Shown: positions 38,301 to 46,260 of the stretch, piece after piece
Layout of the letters: every line of letters begins with the position of its first letter
How positions within the stretch are numbered: the first letter of the stretch is position 1
NCBI RefSeq assembly: GCF_027409185.1
Contig: NC_084462.1
Span: 24,341,577-24,405,576 of the forward strand
Source: Cynocephalus volans
Taxonomy: Eukaryota > Chordata > Mammalia > Dermoptera > Cynocephalidae
Direction of reading: 5' to 3'
Length of the DNA: 64,000 nucleotides
Notes under the pieces: model-generated
Seen by the model: only the letters and a program-made list of their open reading frames with translations
Told to the model about the DNA's origin: nothing
The model's database searches: none
Position numbers and translations under genes: made by a program

Positions 38301-41300
38301 TTTGCAAGTTTTAGAACTTTGCATAAATGGAATGATATGTGTTTATTACTACTCATTATCTTTTCAAGATTTAGAAAGTTTTGAAAGGGAGCTGTTCTTT
38401 ATTCATTTTTAAATTATAATTGCATTGTTTGAATATACCATAATTTCTTCATCCATTTCTTATCTGTTGTCATTTAGATAGTTTTCAATATTCTCCTATC
38501 ACAGACAATGTCTGCAATAAATACTATTGTACATGTTCCCTGGCTCTCCTGTAAGAAAGAGAAATCTACAATTTATAACCAGAAGCAAACCTTTGGACTG
38601 TAAGTTATATGCATCTTCAACTTTACTAAGTATTGTTAAATTGCTTTTCAAAGTTCTTATAACAATTTACACTCCCAGCAGTGGTATACGATCCTTTTTG
38701 TCTCTACACATCCTCATCACCTGTGTTTTTGTCAGATTCAAAGATTTGTTCATATAAAAATTATTAAATAACATCATATTTTGTTTCTTCAACTTTTTAA
38801 AAAAATGTTGAGGCAGCTGGCTGGTTTGGGGATCTGAACACTTCACCTTGGTGTTACAAGGCCACATTGTAACCAGCTGAGCTAACTGGCCAGCCCTAAA
38901 TAATATATTTCAGTTTCAATTAAATTTCCCTGACTACTCATGAGATTAAGTATATCTTCAGATTTTATTCATCATTCAAAATTTTCCTTCTGTGATCTCC
39001 TGGTTGTGTCTCTTGCCCATGTTTTCTGTTGGGCTATATAATTTCTCTTATTATTTTGTATAATTTCTTTTCTTTTTTTCTTGGTGTCTGGCTAGTACAG
39101 GTATTGAACCCTGGAACTTTGTGTTGTCAGCACCGTGCTCTAAACAACTGAGCTCACCAGGTAGCTCCCTGTACAATTCCTTTATTTCTTCTGAGTACTA
39201 ATCTTGTGTCACTTTTGTCTGTCACAGATATCATATTCCAGTCTATTATAGCTTGACTTAACCTATGTTCATGGGACTTATTGTAATGAAGAAGTTTTTT
39301 ATTTATATATAGCCCAACTTAACCAATATTTTCCTTTATGATGTCTGCCTCGTTATGTCTGAGGCAATATTTTCCCAAGCTCAAAGCTTGGGAAAAAAGA
39401 CATTTGCTGCTATTGTCTTCTTTGGGTTTTAAGGTTTGCTTTTCACAGTTAGCTCTTTAATCCTCCTGGCATTGATGTTTATGTATAGTGTGAGGCTGAA
39501 ATCTAATTATGCTCTTTTCCATTCGTTGACTATTCAATATTTTCCCTGTAGATTTGAATGCCTATCGTGTTTAGATAAAGTTAGTTATGTTCATGGTTCT
39601 AGTTTCTTCCATGATCCATTTAACGATGCCTAAGCAAATGCTACAATGTCATATTGAGACAGCTGCCTAAAACTATTTCACACAGAAAGTTTGAAAGATA
39701 TACCATGAAAATACTAAGAAAATGAAAGATGTTATAGCAATTTTCATATGATAAAATTTAGAATTTAAGGCAAAAATCAAGAAAGGAAAATGCATAATTT
39801 ACCAATAACATAAAAGAATCACCAGGTTGGATGAGCTGAACAACATTGCCTTGAAATGTATGAAGTTACAACTGCTGAATTACAGAGAGGAATTGTCAAA
39901 TCTACAAATACAGTGTATTAATTCATTTCTGTTGCTCATACAGAATACTTGAAATTGGGTACTTTACAAAGAAAATGAAATTTACTTCTTACTGTTTTAT
40001 AGGCTGGGAAGTACAAGGTCCAGGGGACACATCTGGTGAGGGCCTCGTTCTGGGTGGGAACTCTCTATAGGGTCCCGTGGCAACACAGGGTATCACATGG
40101 TGAAGATGTTAAGAGCAAGAGAGAGCTTATCCTCTCACTCGCCCTCCTTGTAAAGCCATCAGAACCACACCCGTTACCCCACGAATGGACCAATCCATCC
40201 ACAAGGGTGCAGTCCTCACAATCTAGTCACTTCATTAAGGCCCCACCTTCCAAATACCATAATCAGACTTCCCACCCTCTTAGCACTGTTACAATGGGGC
40301 TCAGGCTGCAATGAGTTTCGGGGGCCATTCAATCCACAGCACACAGTACAATATATTTGCATCTAAAATAAATAAATAAAGCAGACATAAAACAATTAAT
40401 GAAGATATAGATGATTGGAATAAGAAAATGAATAAGCTAAAACAAATAGGTTCAGAATTCTATTCTGAAGAAATACAAAATACATATTATTTTCAAGGAA
40501 ACCCGGTATACAAACAAAAATTTAGTCATTTGCTGGGTCGCAAATGAACTCTAAACAAATTTCAAGGAATTGATATCACAAAGACCACATTTCTAGTCAT
40601 AATGCAAATAAATAAGGGAAAAGCAAGAAGAAAAAGGTAGCAACTTTTAAAGTTCAAAAACTTCAAAAATAATTCCTAAATAATTCACCAGCTAAAGAAG
40701 AAATCACTATGGGAATTATAAAACATGTAAAACAGAATTAAAATGATGCTTCTACATATTAAAATTTGGAGAATACAGTTAAAACTGTGCTCACAGGGAA
40801 ATTCATACCCTTAAACATTTTTATGTCATATAAGGAAGGTAGAAATAGATGAGCAAAGTCTTCTGAATCATGAAAGTATAAAAAAGAAAGAAATTCTCTG
40901 AGAAAGTAAAGGAACAGGCTGGCTGGTTGGCTCAGTTGTTTCCAGCAAGGTGTTATAGCACCAAAGTCAAAGGGTTCAGATCCCCGTACTGGCCAGCCAC
41001 CAAAAAAAAATTTTTTTTAAAGAAAGAAAGAAAGAAAGAAAAAAAGATAAACGAAATTGAAGGAATGAATGTTATAGATAGCAGCAGAAACTAATAAAAT
41101 ACAATGGAGAGTTTCTTGCCTGGTACTAGTTTCACCTAGGTATTTTCACCAACTCTCACTGACCTCAGGACAAAATATTTTTAAATCAACTTGAATAATT
41201 GATCTAACAAAATAATGAGAAATTGTCAGACGAAAATCTAAATGATGGCAGGAATCCAGATTTCAAAAATGAAGTGCTTGAGCCACGTTTGCCCTGACAT

Positions 41301-42317
41301 CATTTGCTCCGCTTGAATACTTAGTCTCTTCTCATGCCAGAATCCCGCTTTTTCCTTTAAGCCTAAAATCACTTGTAACCTTCTCTAGACATATAGCCGG
41401 ACCAGTTTACTGTGCTACGTGTCTGTCCAGCAATGTCTGCCATAGAGCAGGTGCTCAACAAGCATGTGTTGAATGAGAATAGAAATTGGATCACAGACAA
41501 GATTTAGGAAAAAGGATGTGACTTAGGGTTGGGACAAGCTTCCCAGATTCTGCGTTTCTTACCATGCCAGCAGGGCCTCATCGTGTGCTGTGGTCACCTT
41601 CAAGTAACTCCCACTCGAGTGACCAACTAAAGAGTTGCAGGGCAGGGTAGGCGGTTGAGCACAGAACCAGAGCTCACTGGAAACCACATCCCTGTACTGG
41701 CAGGTAGGTCCTTTTGCTCCAGTCGACTGAGGGTCAACATTGCAAATCACAATCTCTTTAGTTCCATTGGACCCCTGGAAATACCCCCTAAAATCAACTG
41801 TGGCCCTTTTCTCTCTCCAGATTCTCCTCAGAACCCCAACTGCCTCGCTGGAGTGGATCAGCCGCACTTGAACCTGGGCCTCCCCAGCCCAGAGCAGGGG
41901 GAAGGACAACAGGTATGTGCCATTCTCCAGATCCTGCACATCCCCAGGGACCCCTGCCTTCAAGTCTGGACTCAACAGCTGTGCCCGAAATAGATCCCCA
42001 CCATGGGTCTTGGGTCTGCCCCGGTGGTCCCTGGCCACAAGGACAGCCTCTAGGTAGCCACCCAGAACATAGCTGGCCTGGACAGGATCCCTCAGGTGGT
42101 AGGTGGAGGTCTGGGGACTGGTGGAGGACAACAAGTCCCCTCTGTCTCCCGGGGTCGGAGGCCAGTACGGAATTCGGGTCAGGTTGGTGAGCTCCTGGGG
42201 GAGACAGTCCAAGAGTGGGAGAGATTCCGTGGATTTGGAGGCAGATTTAGAGACAGGACGGGGTCCTGGAGGATGAAAGATGGTGCTTTCAGGCCAGGAT
42301 GTCTTGAAATAGAATAT
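13830..42317 (-). CDS. NXPE-family gene, copy A (spliced, coding exons intact, start exon not found)
   Basis: Four minus-strand exons (41563-42317, 34675-34754, 32751-32963, 13830-14362) join in phase to give 526 codons plus a stop. With a 32-codon start exon like that of copy B, the product would be about 558 residues, the usual length of the family. Order: stem with glycosylation sites, neurexophilin-like domain, then a PC-esterase domain with GDS in exon 3 and an Asp...His pair in the last exon. The family consists of secreted or type II membrane glycoproteins; its substrate is not settled in my knowledge. All splice sites are GT-AG. I find no start exon between 42318 and 47760, so copy A either lost it, has a diverged one, or borrows the exon at 59520. 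Which NXPE member this is cannot be told without an alignment. Confidence 0.8.
14450..15345 (+). repeat. L2-like LINE fragment
   Basis: Long C/T-rich text with 'ccttgaactcaatatgcagaaatgaatctatcatctc' type phrasing of the L2 3' region. No open frame of note. Confidence 0.5.
15410..16240 (+). repeat. Ancient mammal-wide repeat, class uncertain
   Basis: The text 'ttgagaggcatccacatggagatattaagttggcagctgg...gaggtctgggcc' is a widespread old mammalian repeat that I recognise by pattern but cannot name safely. The open frame 15842-16114 is a by-product. Confidence 0.45.
16260..16620 (+). mobile_element. Old L1 3'-end fragment
   Basis: 'tttattcacagtggcattg', 'ccaggtgtccagtaataa' and 'catccatacaataagtc' follow the order of an L1 tail. 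Confidence 0.55.
16621..18690 (+). mobile_element. L1 ORF2 fragment (endonuclease to RT), dead
   Basis: It begins in the endonuclease region ('gacacagatagactgaaagtcaagggatgg'), passes the palm region ('caggaccagatggcttcatgaatgaattct' near 17880, 'gatcaagtgggatttacccc' near 18145) and stops before the 3' UTR. Only short frames remain, such as 17790-18026. The next L1's 5' UTR abuts it at about 18695. Confidence 0.8.
18711..18957 (+). repeat. Tandem units in the L1 5' UTR
   Basis: Three imperfect units of about 80-90 bp start near 18711, 18791 and 18880. Each contains a 'cagcagctg' or 'cagcaggcc' start, 'gaggtgrgcca', and 'gcacca...agtct.ag'. Tandem 5' UTR monomers are known in mouse L1, where they act as promoter units; here the role is inferred. 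Confidence 0.55.
19236..19960 (+). pseudogene. L1 ORF1 remnant (RNA-binding chaperone)
   Basis: The frame 19322-19603 encodes a Lys/Glu-rich coiled-coil segment with [20 protein letters not shown], typical of ORF1p. The frame 19665-19958 encodes the RRM and C-terminal part ([19 protein letters not shown], then a [10 protein letters not shown] segment). The two are out of register, and the start region has a stop near 19317. Confidence 0.75.
20347..23430 (+). pseudogene. L1 ORF2 remnant (endonuclease-RT)
   Basis: From 20347: [20 protein letters not shown] (endonuclease start). Then the frame 21267-21650, and RT motifs in frames 21942-22241 ([15 protein letters not shown]) and 22405-22647 ([12 protein letters not shown], the catalytic Asp pair). 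At least eight stops or shifts separate these frames, so there is no functional protein. Confidence 0.8.
23461..24160. repeat. Ancient repeat, LINE-like, family uncertain
   Basis: 'gggctacaaaatggtgatattccagtg' and 'gaaatttcccctcaccaatcatttgg' are phrases of an old mammalian repeat. Orientation not determined. Confidence 0.4.
24161..25379. other. Unassigned sequence
   Basis: A/T-rich text without an exon or clear repeat. Frames 24387-24605, 24739-24927 and 24896-25165 have no recognisable homology. Confidence 0.35.
25380..26545 (+). mobile_element. Old L1 3' end interrupted by an LTR
   Basis: 'acccaaaggaggttaaaattt' (25418) continues after the LTR as 'gcacacaaaaacctgcacatggatg' (25883), then 'ttattcataattgcc' and an L1-type 3' UTR to about 26545 with an A tract. 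Confidence 0.65.
25452..25879 (-). mobile_element. Solo LTR, minus strand, related to 1857-2177
   Basis: On the minus strand it starts TGGGAGGAAAAT, carries the TTTGTAAACAA block, the hairpin segment (25685-25707) and AATAAA (25591-25596). The right end is set by the L1 text resuming at 25880. The left end, about 25452, is less certain. Confidence 0.6.
26546..27097. other. Unassigned sequence
   Basis: Old A/G-rich text, possibly ancient repeat; nothing I can name. Confidence 0.35.
27098..28675 (+). mobile_element. MER5A-like hAT DNA transposon, split by an L1
   Basis: Left part 27098-27168 ('agtggctctcagacttcag...ggagggcttgtcaac') and right part 28555-28675 ('ctgattcagtaggtctagggtgggg...gaccgcttttgagacccactg') are the two halves of the non-autonomous MER5A type. 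The middle is the L1 at 27169-28554. Confidence 0.7.
27169..28554 (+). mobile_element. 5'-truncated L1 inserted in the MER5-like element
   Basis: It starts within late ORF2 (27180 onward, 'aacaaaaggtgctgggaaaactgg'), runs through the 3' UTR and ends in an AATAAA-bearing A-rich tail (28532-28554). Target duplication acacaggctgctggg (27154-27168) versus acacagactactggg (28555-28569), two mismatches in 15. Confidence 0.85.
28850..29170 (+). repeat. L2-like 3' end
   Basis: 'actcatctcaaatgaaactgcc...' then 'cctagaatctagggcagtacc...acatgtgctcaaaagta' is the L2 end pattern, interrupted by a T/GTTTT-rich tract near 29070. Confidence 0.5.
29171..29339. other. Short A-rich spacer
   Basis: No feature seen. 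Confidence 0.4.
29340..29780 (+). repeat. LTR-like fragment
   Basis: 'gataaaaggagcctgggttcctgaat...' followed by 'aaaataaactttaattggtcaagccc' resembles the end of an old retroviral LTR with its AATAAA signal. Uncertain. Confidence 0.35.
29797..30304 (+). mobile_element. 5'-truncated L1 3' end
   Basis: Typical L1 tail from 'ccataaaaaagaatgaaatcctgtcattc' to an A-rich end. Target duplication aagaattactagtg (29783-29796) versus aagaattacaagtg (30305-30318). Confidence 0.8.
30305..30480. repeat. Old repeat related to 4160-4330
   Basis: Shares the 'cagggtccaat', 'catcacacc' and 'taaagaatgattaact' blocks with the earlier copy. Confidence 0.45.
30481..30889. other. Unassigned, probably old LINE sequence
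   Basis: No gene seen. 'ccctctggtgtcacagggtgaatttctttc' has a repeat look but was not identified. Confidence 0.3.
30890..31825 (+). mobile_element. Old L1/HAL1-like fragment with 3' end
   Basis: First an ORF1-like stretch ('caggtgtgggaattatctgataag' type text near 31036), then from about 31155 an L1 tail ('gttggcaaggacacagagcaac', 'ccattccgctttaaggtatttac') ending with 'actatacctcaataaagag'. Confidence 0.6.
31826..32750. other. Unassigned intron sequence of NXPE copy A
   Basis: No repeat or exon recognised until the donor at 32750. Confidence 0.35.
32751..32963 (-). CDS. NXPE copy A esterase exon with GDS motif
   Basis: 213 bp. Acceptor TTCTTGTAG precedes CACTGTCTCC; the donor is GTGAGA (32745-32750). 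Incoming and outgoing phases fit the neighbours (one base carried in, one carried out). The 71-codon stretch ends in [18 protein letters not shown], where Gly-Asp-Ser (codons at 32794-32802) supplies the nucleophilic serine of the PC-esterase fold. The cysteine before the motif also fits the family. Copy B's counterpart (49855-50035) is 32 bp shorter and has GGS. Confidence 0.88.
33020..33172 (+). repeat. MIR SINE
   Basis: 'gccaggcactcttctatgtactttatatgtattatttcatttactc' followed by 'ggggacactgaggcactg' is the MIR core and 3' half. Confidence 0.75.
33176..34470 (+). mobile_element. Old L1 3' end, with a MITE-like insertion
   Basis: Late ORF2 text ('agcaatcccacttctgggtatatacccagagg') runs into the 3' UTR. 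The L1 resumes after the 33901-33978 insertion and ends around 34470 in A/T-rich sequence. Confidence 0.65.
33901..33978. mobile_element. MITE-like palindromic element, copy 1
   Basis: Inverted ends of about 26 bp: 'agggtacttcaaaacgttc' at the left, and the reverse complement of 'gaactttctgacataccct' at the right. Total about 78 bp with no coding capacity. Probably a Tc1/mariner-type non-autonomous DNA element; family not named. Confidence 0.65.
34675..34754 (-). CDS. NXPE copy A short linker exon
   Basis: 80 bp. Acceptor TTTCTCTAG precedes GAATGTGAC; donor GTGAGT at 34669-34674. The first G completes a Trp codon begun in the previous exon, and the rest reads [15 protein letters not shown] and on to ILG. 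NVT is a glycosylation site. It links the neurexophilin-like part to the esterase. The copy B counterpart at 50128-50201 has two codons fewer. Confidence 0.85.
34826..34903. mobile_element. MITE-like palindromic element, copy 2
   Basis: It starts 'aggggtcttcagaaaattc' and ends in the reverse complement of the same end ('gactgtttgaagtaccct'). Same length class as 33901-33978. It lies 71 bp upstream of the copy A linker exon, within the intron. Confidence 0.65.
34904..35689. other. Unassigned intron sequence
   Basis: The 114-codon frame 35046-35390 has no recognisable homology and no splice support; treated as chance. Confidence 0.35.
35690..36497 (+). mobile_element. Two adjacent old L1 3' ends
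   Basis: 35690-35935 resembles the tail at 26370-26545 ('gtaacagatgcaccacactcatgg', then a G-rich run). 35936-36497 is another tail ('cccagcaattccacgcacggg...' to 'ttataccttaataaagtag'). Confidence 0.6.
36498..37229. other. Unassigned intron sequence
   Basis: No exon or named repeat recognised. Confidence 0.35.
37230..38135 (+). mobile_element. Old L1 3' end
   Basis: 'tgctggtgggagggtaaaatgatac', 'agcagctttattcataatag', then the 3' UTR and the ending 'cctcacaataaaaagttaac'. Confidence 0.65.
38782..38897 (-). mobile_element. tRNA-Ile-derived SINE
   Basis: On the minus strand it reads ggctggccagttagctcagc and 'caaggtgaagtgttcagatcc', then an A-rich tail. The ends are approximate because the flanking duplication is blurred. 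Confidence 0.7.
39070..39169 (-). mobile_element. tRNA-Ile-derived SINE
   Basis: The minus strand carries the same tRNA-like body with 'gctcagttgtttagagc'. Target duplication tgtataatttcttt (39056-39069) versus tgtacaattccttt (39170-39183). Confidence 0.7.
39914..40341 (-). mobile_element. ERVL-MaLR-type LTR, minus strand
   Basis: 428 bp with TG...CA ends. Plus text 'ggctgggaagtacaaggtccagggg' and 'tcattaaggccccaccttcc' is the antisense of the MaLR LTR pattern. Target duplication tacag (39909-39913) versus cacag (40342-40346). Confidence 0.65.
40917..41050 (+). mobile_element. tRNA-Ile-derived SINE with (GAAA)n tail
   Basis: The body 'aggctggctggttggctcag...ggttcagatccccgtactggccagcc' is followed by an A/T stretch and a (GAAA)n tract at about 41022-41045. 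Confidence 0.8.
41290..41480 (+). repeat. L2/MIR-like 3' end
   Basis: 'gccatagagcaggtgctcaacaagcatgtgttgaatg' is the standard end of L2 and related elements. Confidence 0.55.
41563..42317 (-). CDS. NXPE copy A main exon (stem and neurexophilin-like domain)
   Basis: 755 bp and 251 codons, open throughout. The acceptor is a good pyrimidine tract ending CTACCCACAG before ATATTCTATTTC; the donor is GTAAG at 41558-41562. The first part ([12 protein letters not shown], then a Pro/Ser-rich stem with NLT) leads into the neurexophilin-like domain: [59 protein letters not shown]. The exon ends in a Cys-rich stretch (ICNV, PTCQY, ELWFCA, TLPCNS). It begins in phase 0, which is exactly how the 59.5-kb start exon ends. 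The copy B counterpart is interrupted by an LTR and carries stops. Confidence 0.9.
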
Positions 42318-43599
42318 CTGTGGGTAGAGAAGGAGGAATCTATCAGTGGTTAGTGTTTCTTTCATTTTCTTCTGGGAAAGAGATTTCCATTCACCAAACC
42401 TAGTCCCCTCTGCCAGGGGTACCCAGGAGTCTTGCTTGCCTGCATCATGCCATCTGTCACCCTTAAGCCTGGTATCTGAGTCACCACCACCTTTATTTGA
42501 AAGGAGTATCTCATGTTGTGAAGATGAAGTTGTGTCTCTGGTTTAGCTCAACCATCTCCTGTCAGCCTTCTTATTCCATCCACTACCAACCCCCAATGTG
42601 GCATTCTCAGTGTCCCTTCTTCTCCTGTTCCCTCTCTCCACAACTCCACCCCCACCGTCTCCACACCAATTTTCCAGTTGAGAGTCAGGGGTGGCTGAGA
42701 CCTTTCTTTGATGCTCCTGAGGGTCATAGAAGAATGAGACGAGACCATCCCTCAGTGACTTCCCTCTGTAATTGGGCTGAGCTAGGGGTGAGAAGGGATT
42801 CAACCACAGAAACCATTGGGAAAGCAAGAAAATGTAGAAAGGCACAGAACAGGTATGGGTTGGCCAAAGGAGTGAGATACAGCACATTCTTTCCAAGGAA
42901 AACATGGTGTTTGCTATGACAAGGAGTCCTCTCCAGAGGCCCAGACTTTTTTGGTCTCATAGTCTGAGAAACACAAAATCACAAATATAGACCAGAGAAG
43001 TAGAAGAATCCAAAAGAGAAGAACACTGGAGAGGGGCCACATTCTTTGTGATGTGGGTTGTAGTGAATGGGAAAGGGAATCTAGGCACCTGGCCTATGGG
43101 ATCCTCACTTATACCCATCAATGGTCCCTTCTTATTCAGGCAAGTGTACTTCACAATAAAAGCACCCCTCTGACACATCTCAAATTCCAATCTATAGCAA
43201 GATGGCCCAAGATCTACCAAGCAAATTTATACTGGAATTAGAAGTTTGAGCTTCAGAGACATCATCTTCTACTCGGAAGGTTGGTAGTGCAGCTATGTCC
43301 AATGTCATGAGGCACAGAGATGACAAACCTGCTTTCCCCCTTTAATTGTCTTCTAAACTGACTATTTACCTCCTCTGTTAAATTGTAAACTCTTGGAGTG
43401 TTGCATTTTCTCTGGATCTAGCACAATGGATTGTGGAAAATCCTCAGTGGGTGGCTTAGTGATAAAAATGTGGCCTCTAGGCAAAAGCCAACACAGAAGC
43501 CTTTGGCATGAGTGAAAGGAGCATAGATAGAGGGAACACTGTTCTAGGGGCAGAATTAGTAAGAGAGGAGTCCAGATTCACAGGTCATAAGTTAACAGG
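42318..43599. other. Unassigned; 5' side of NXPE copy A
   Basis: Pyrimidine-rich text (42550-42680) resembles the copy B intron near 56500-56700, so part of the duplicated unit. I looked for a membrane-anchor start exon on the minus strand and did not find one. Confidence 0.4.
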
Positions 43600-43995
43600 G
43601 ATTCTGGCTTTGATCACCATGGTACCCTGCATAATGGCCCTCAAAGATATCCGTGTCCTGATTTCTGTCCACTGTGAATATGTCACCCTATGTGACAAAA
43701 GGAACTCTGTATATGTGATTACGTTAAGGGTCATATAAGGGGAAGATTATCCTAAATTATCCAGCTCAAAATGTAATCACAAGTGTCCTTATAAGAGGTA
43801 GGAATTTTACTACAGAAGGCAGAGATGATGCTATGATGGGAGCAGAGGGGCAGAGGCAGAGAGCCTTGAAGATCTGAAGATGCTCCACTGGAGTTTGGAT
43901 CCTCATACTGGCCAGCCACCAAAAGAAGCAGCAGCTCCTACACTGCTGGCTTTTGACATGGAGGAAGTGACCATGAGCCAATGGATGCAGGCAGC
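43600..43995. repeat. Old interspersed repeat (LTR or similar) with a SINE scrap
   Basis: 'atggccctcaaagatatccgtgtcctg', 'tgtgaatatgtcaccctatgtgac' and 'gtaatcacaagtgtccttataagagg' are a widespread old mammalian repeat. At about 43893-43920 'ggatcctcatactggccagccacc' is the 3' end of the tRNA-Ile SINE. Confidence 0.5.
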
Positions 43996-44007
43996 CTCTA
44001 GAAATTG

Positions 44008-45735
44008 AAAGCGGGGGGGCTTCCAGTCAAGATGGTTGGATAGACGGTCCCCAGCATCAGTCTCTCCCACAAAGTGACTAATTTACAACTATTAATAGTA
44101 ATGACAGCCAAGCTGGGGCCACTAAGCTCAGGGGAAGAGGGGAAGACACCTATGGAGTGGATGATGGTCGGAGAAGCTATGAAGAGAGAAAGAAAAAACC
44201 TCCCGGCCACTTCCTGGTTGAGGCTGCTGAGCACACAGAGCAGGAGCTGGAAAAAGCCGCAGCTGTGCCCTTCAGATGAAGTTGTTTGCAGGCAGCAGGG
44301 GAGAAGAGGGCCTTGGTGCTCCCAGGCCATCAATAATTGGGTTCCTGTGGATCCACATTGGACTGAGGAGCCACAACAACTGAAAAACAGGAGCCACTCA
44401 GAGACTGGCAAGTCATCGCAAGGGACAGGAGCATGGCCCGTCCCATGGGAATTGTCTGGAACATAGGTGCTGGGGGAGATGGGCCCACCGGGAGAACACT
44501 GGGGCATAGCAAGGACAGCTGATCTGCCTCCCAATCAGCATGGGACCACTCAGAGGACACTGGTCAGGAATATAGAATTGCATGGGGTGCGGTTTGATGA
44601 AAAGACTCAGGCCCAGACCAGTGTTTCTACACAAGTCAGGTGCACCGGATTTCACTAGACCCAGAAGTATCTATAAAGTCAACCATAAAAACTGGAGCTT
44701 CACAAAAAGCCTTCCCTAGGGAATCAGCAGCCAAGCAGCAATTTAGCTCAACCACACAGCTCAAGTACTGGTCCGCATGGGAAGTTCCCCCACTTCAGAA
44801 GTAAGCAAAGGACAACAAATTAGTTCTAACACAGAGTTAAAGTGGTGGGAACAGGAAATAACCCAACACAGAACTGAGAGAAAGGACAAAGTACCCACGA
44901 CCAGAGACAAAATTTGATATTAACTAGTAAAGGTCTCATTTCACCAAAGAACACCTATAACATGTAGAAGGTCTGGAAGTCCTCTGGGCTACCAAGCCAG
45001 AAAGTGGGGAGGGCTGGGGGCTTCAGCCATGCCCCCAGCACTTGCAACCAGGCCCGAGGGTGGTGGCCTCGGGCTTCGGTCACACTCCGACAACACAGGC
45101 AACCAGCCCAGTGATGACCACCAAGCCACCACCGGAAGTGCCCCGGGCTCTCCCAAGCCAGGGTTGTAGGGCACTGAGGGCCTCAGTCACAGCCCCCGCA
45201 CACAAGCAACCAGCTCAGGGCCGACCACCCAGATGTCAGAAATGAAAAATGATACAACTACAGCTGAGGCAGATATGAAAAGGATGATACACTTGTGGAA
45301 ATAAATTTCAAAATTTAAACAAAATAGACACATTTCTAGAAAACTGTGCCAAAGCTGACTCATGAGGAGACAGAAAACATCATTAGCGTACCATTTTTGA
45401 AAAGGTTTCCTTTCTCACAAGAAAAACTATAGGCTCAGTTAGCTTCACCAGTGAGTGTTATCTAATATGTAACAAACAAATAACTTCAATCTTGCAAACA
45501 TCTTTCCGAGACTAGAAAGAAAAGGGGGGGCGGGGCGGAATTCCCAATTCCTTCTGCAAGGCTAGCGTCACCCTACTAAAATCTGACAGGACTACTATGA
45601 GAAAGGACACTTACAGGCCAGTTTCACTTATGAATATAGATGTACAAATTCTAAACAAAATGTTAGTAAACCAAATCTAGCAATGTATAAAAAAGGTAGT
45701 CCATCACAGCGAGGTTGGGTTTATCTCAGATATGC
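44008..45735 (+). mobile_element. L1 fragment: 5' UTR joined to ORF2 text
   Basis: It starts like an L1 5' UTR ('cttccagtcaagatggttgg'). At 44990-45235 it has three similar units, each 'ggcytc.g.cac....c.gcaaccag'. It then passes to ORF2-like A-rich text until about 45735 without ORF1. The 178-codon minus frame here is a shadow of the GC-rich UTR. Confidence 0.65.
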
Positions 45736-45739
45736 AAGC

Positions 45740-46260
45740 TTGCTTTTAGAGAAATAATTTGTGTTGTTCATATCTTCTATATTTATATGAATTTGGGGGG
45801 TCTCTTTAATTAGTAATTAAGAGAAGTGTGTTGAAAACTCCCCACTACGATAGTACACTTGCAGATTTTTTCTTTTAGTTCCAACAATTTTTTGCTTAAG
45901 TTTAGAGACTATTTTATTAAATGCATTCTTGTTTAGAATTGTAACATATTCTCAGTGAGTTGAATTTTTAATATTATATGGTGATCCACACTATTTCTAA
46001 TGATGATCTTTGTCTTAAAGTCTATTTTTTTTCCTTTATTATTATAATTAAGCCAGCTTTCTTTGGTTAGAATTTGCCTCACATATTTTTCTTCTATTTT
46101 TAATTTTCAATGTTCTTCTCCAGTCCTTGACCATGTGAATATATGATTTCCATAGAGGTATAACAATAGGCCATTTATAGTTTTTTATTCTGCTTAAATT
46201 TTTTTTCTTACCATTTTAGACAAAGCTAACCTTTTCCTTAAAATATCCTTCAAGGTTCAG
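45740..46260 (-). mobile_element. L1 fragment, minus strand (endonuclease region)
   Basis: The plus text 'tgtgttgaaaactccccactac', 'gatgatctttgtcttaaagtctatt' and 'gccagctttctttggttagaatttgcc' is antisense L1 ORF2. It abuts the plus-strand L1 fragment head to head. Confidence 0.55.

Larger units (their letters stand above)
38150..39640 (-). mobile_element. Old L1 on the minus strand, with two SINEs
   Basis: The plus text 'actttgcataaatggaatgatatg', 'caatttacactcccagcagtgg' and 'ttcttctgagtactaatcttgtg' is the antisense of L1 3' sequence. SINEs at about 38782-38897 and 39070-39169 interrupt it. Confidence 0.6.
39641..41110 (+). mobile_element. Old L1 ORF2 fragment split by an LTR and a SINE
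   Basis: A-rich text such as 'ctaaagaagaaatcactatgggaattataaaac' and 'actgtgctcacagggaaattcatac' is L1 ORF2 (region between endonuclease and RT). No open frame of size. Confidence 0.55.

Noticed and set aside
43998-44534. 178-codon minus-strand frame
   Set aside because: Antisense of a GC-rich L1 5' UTR; no protein family recognised.
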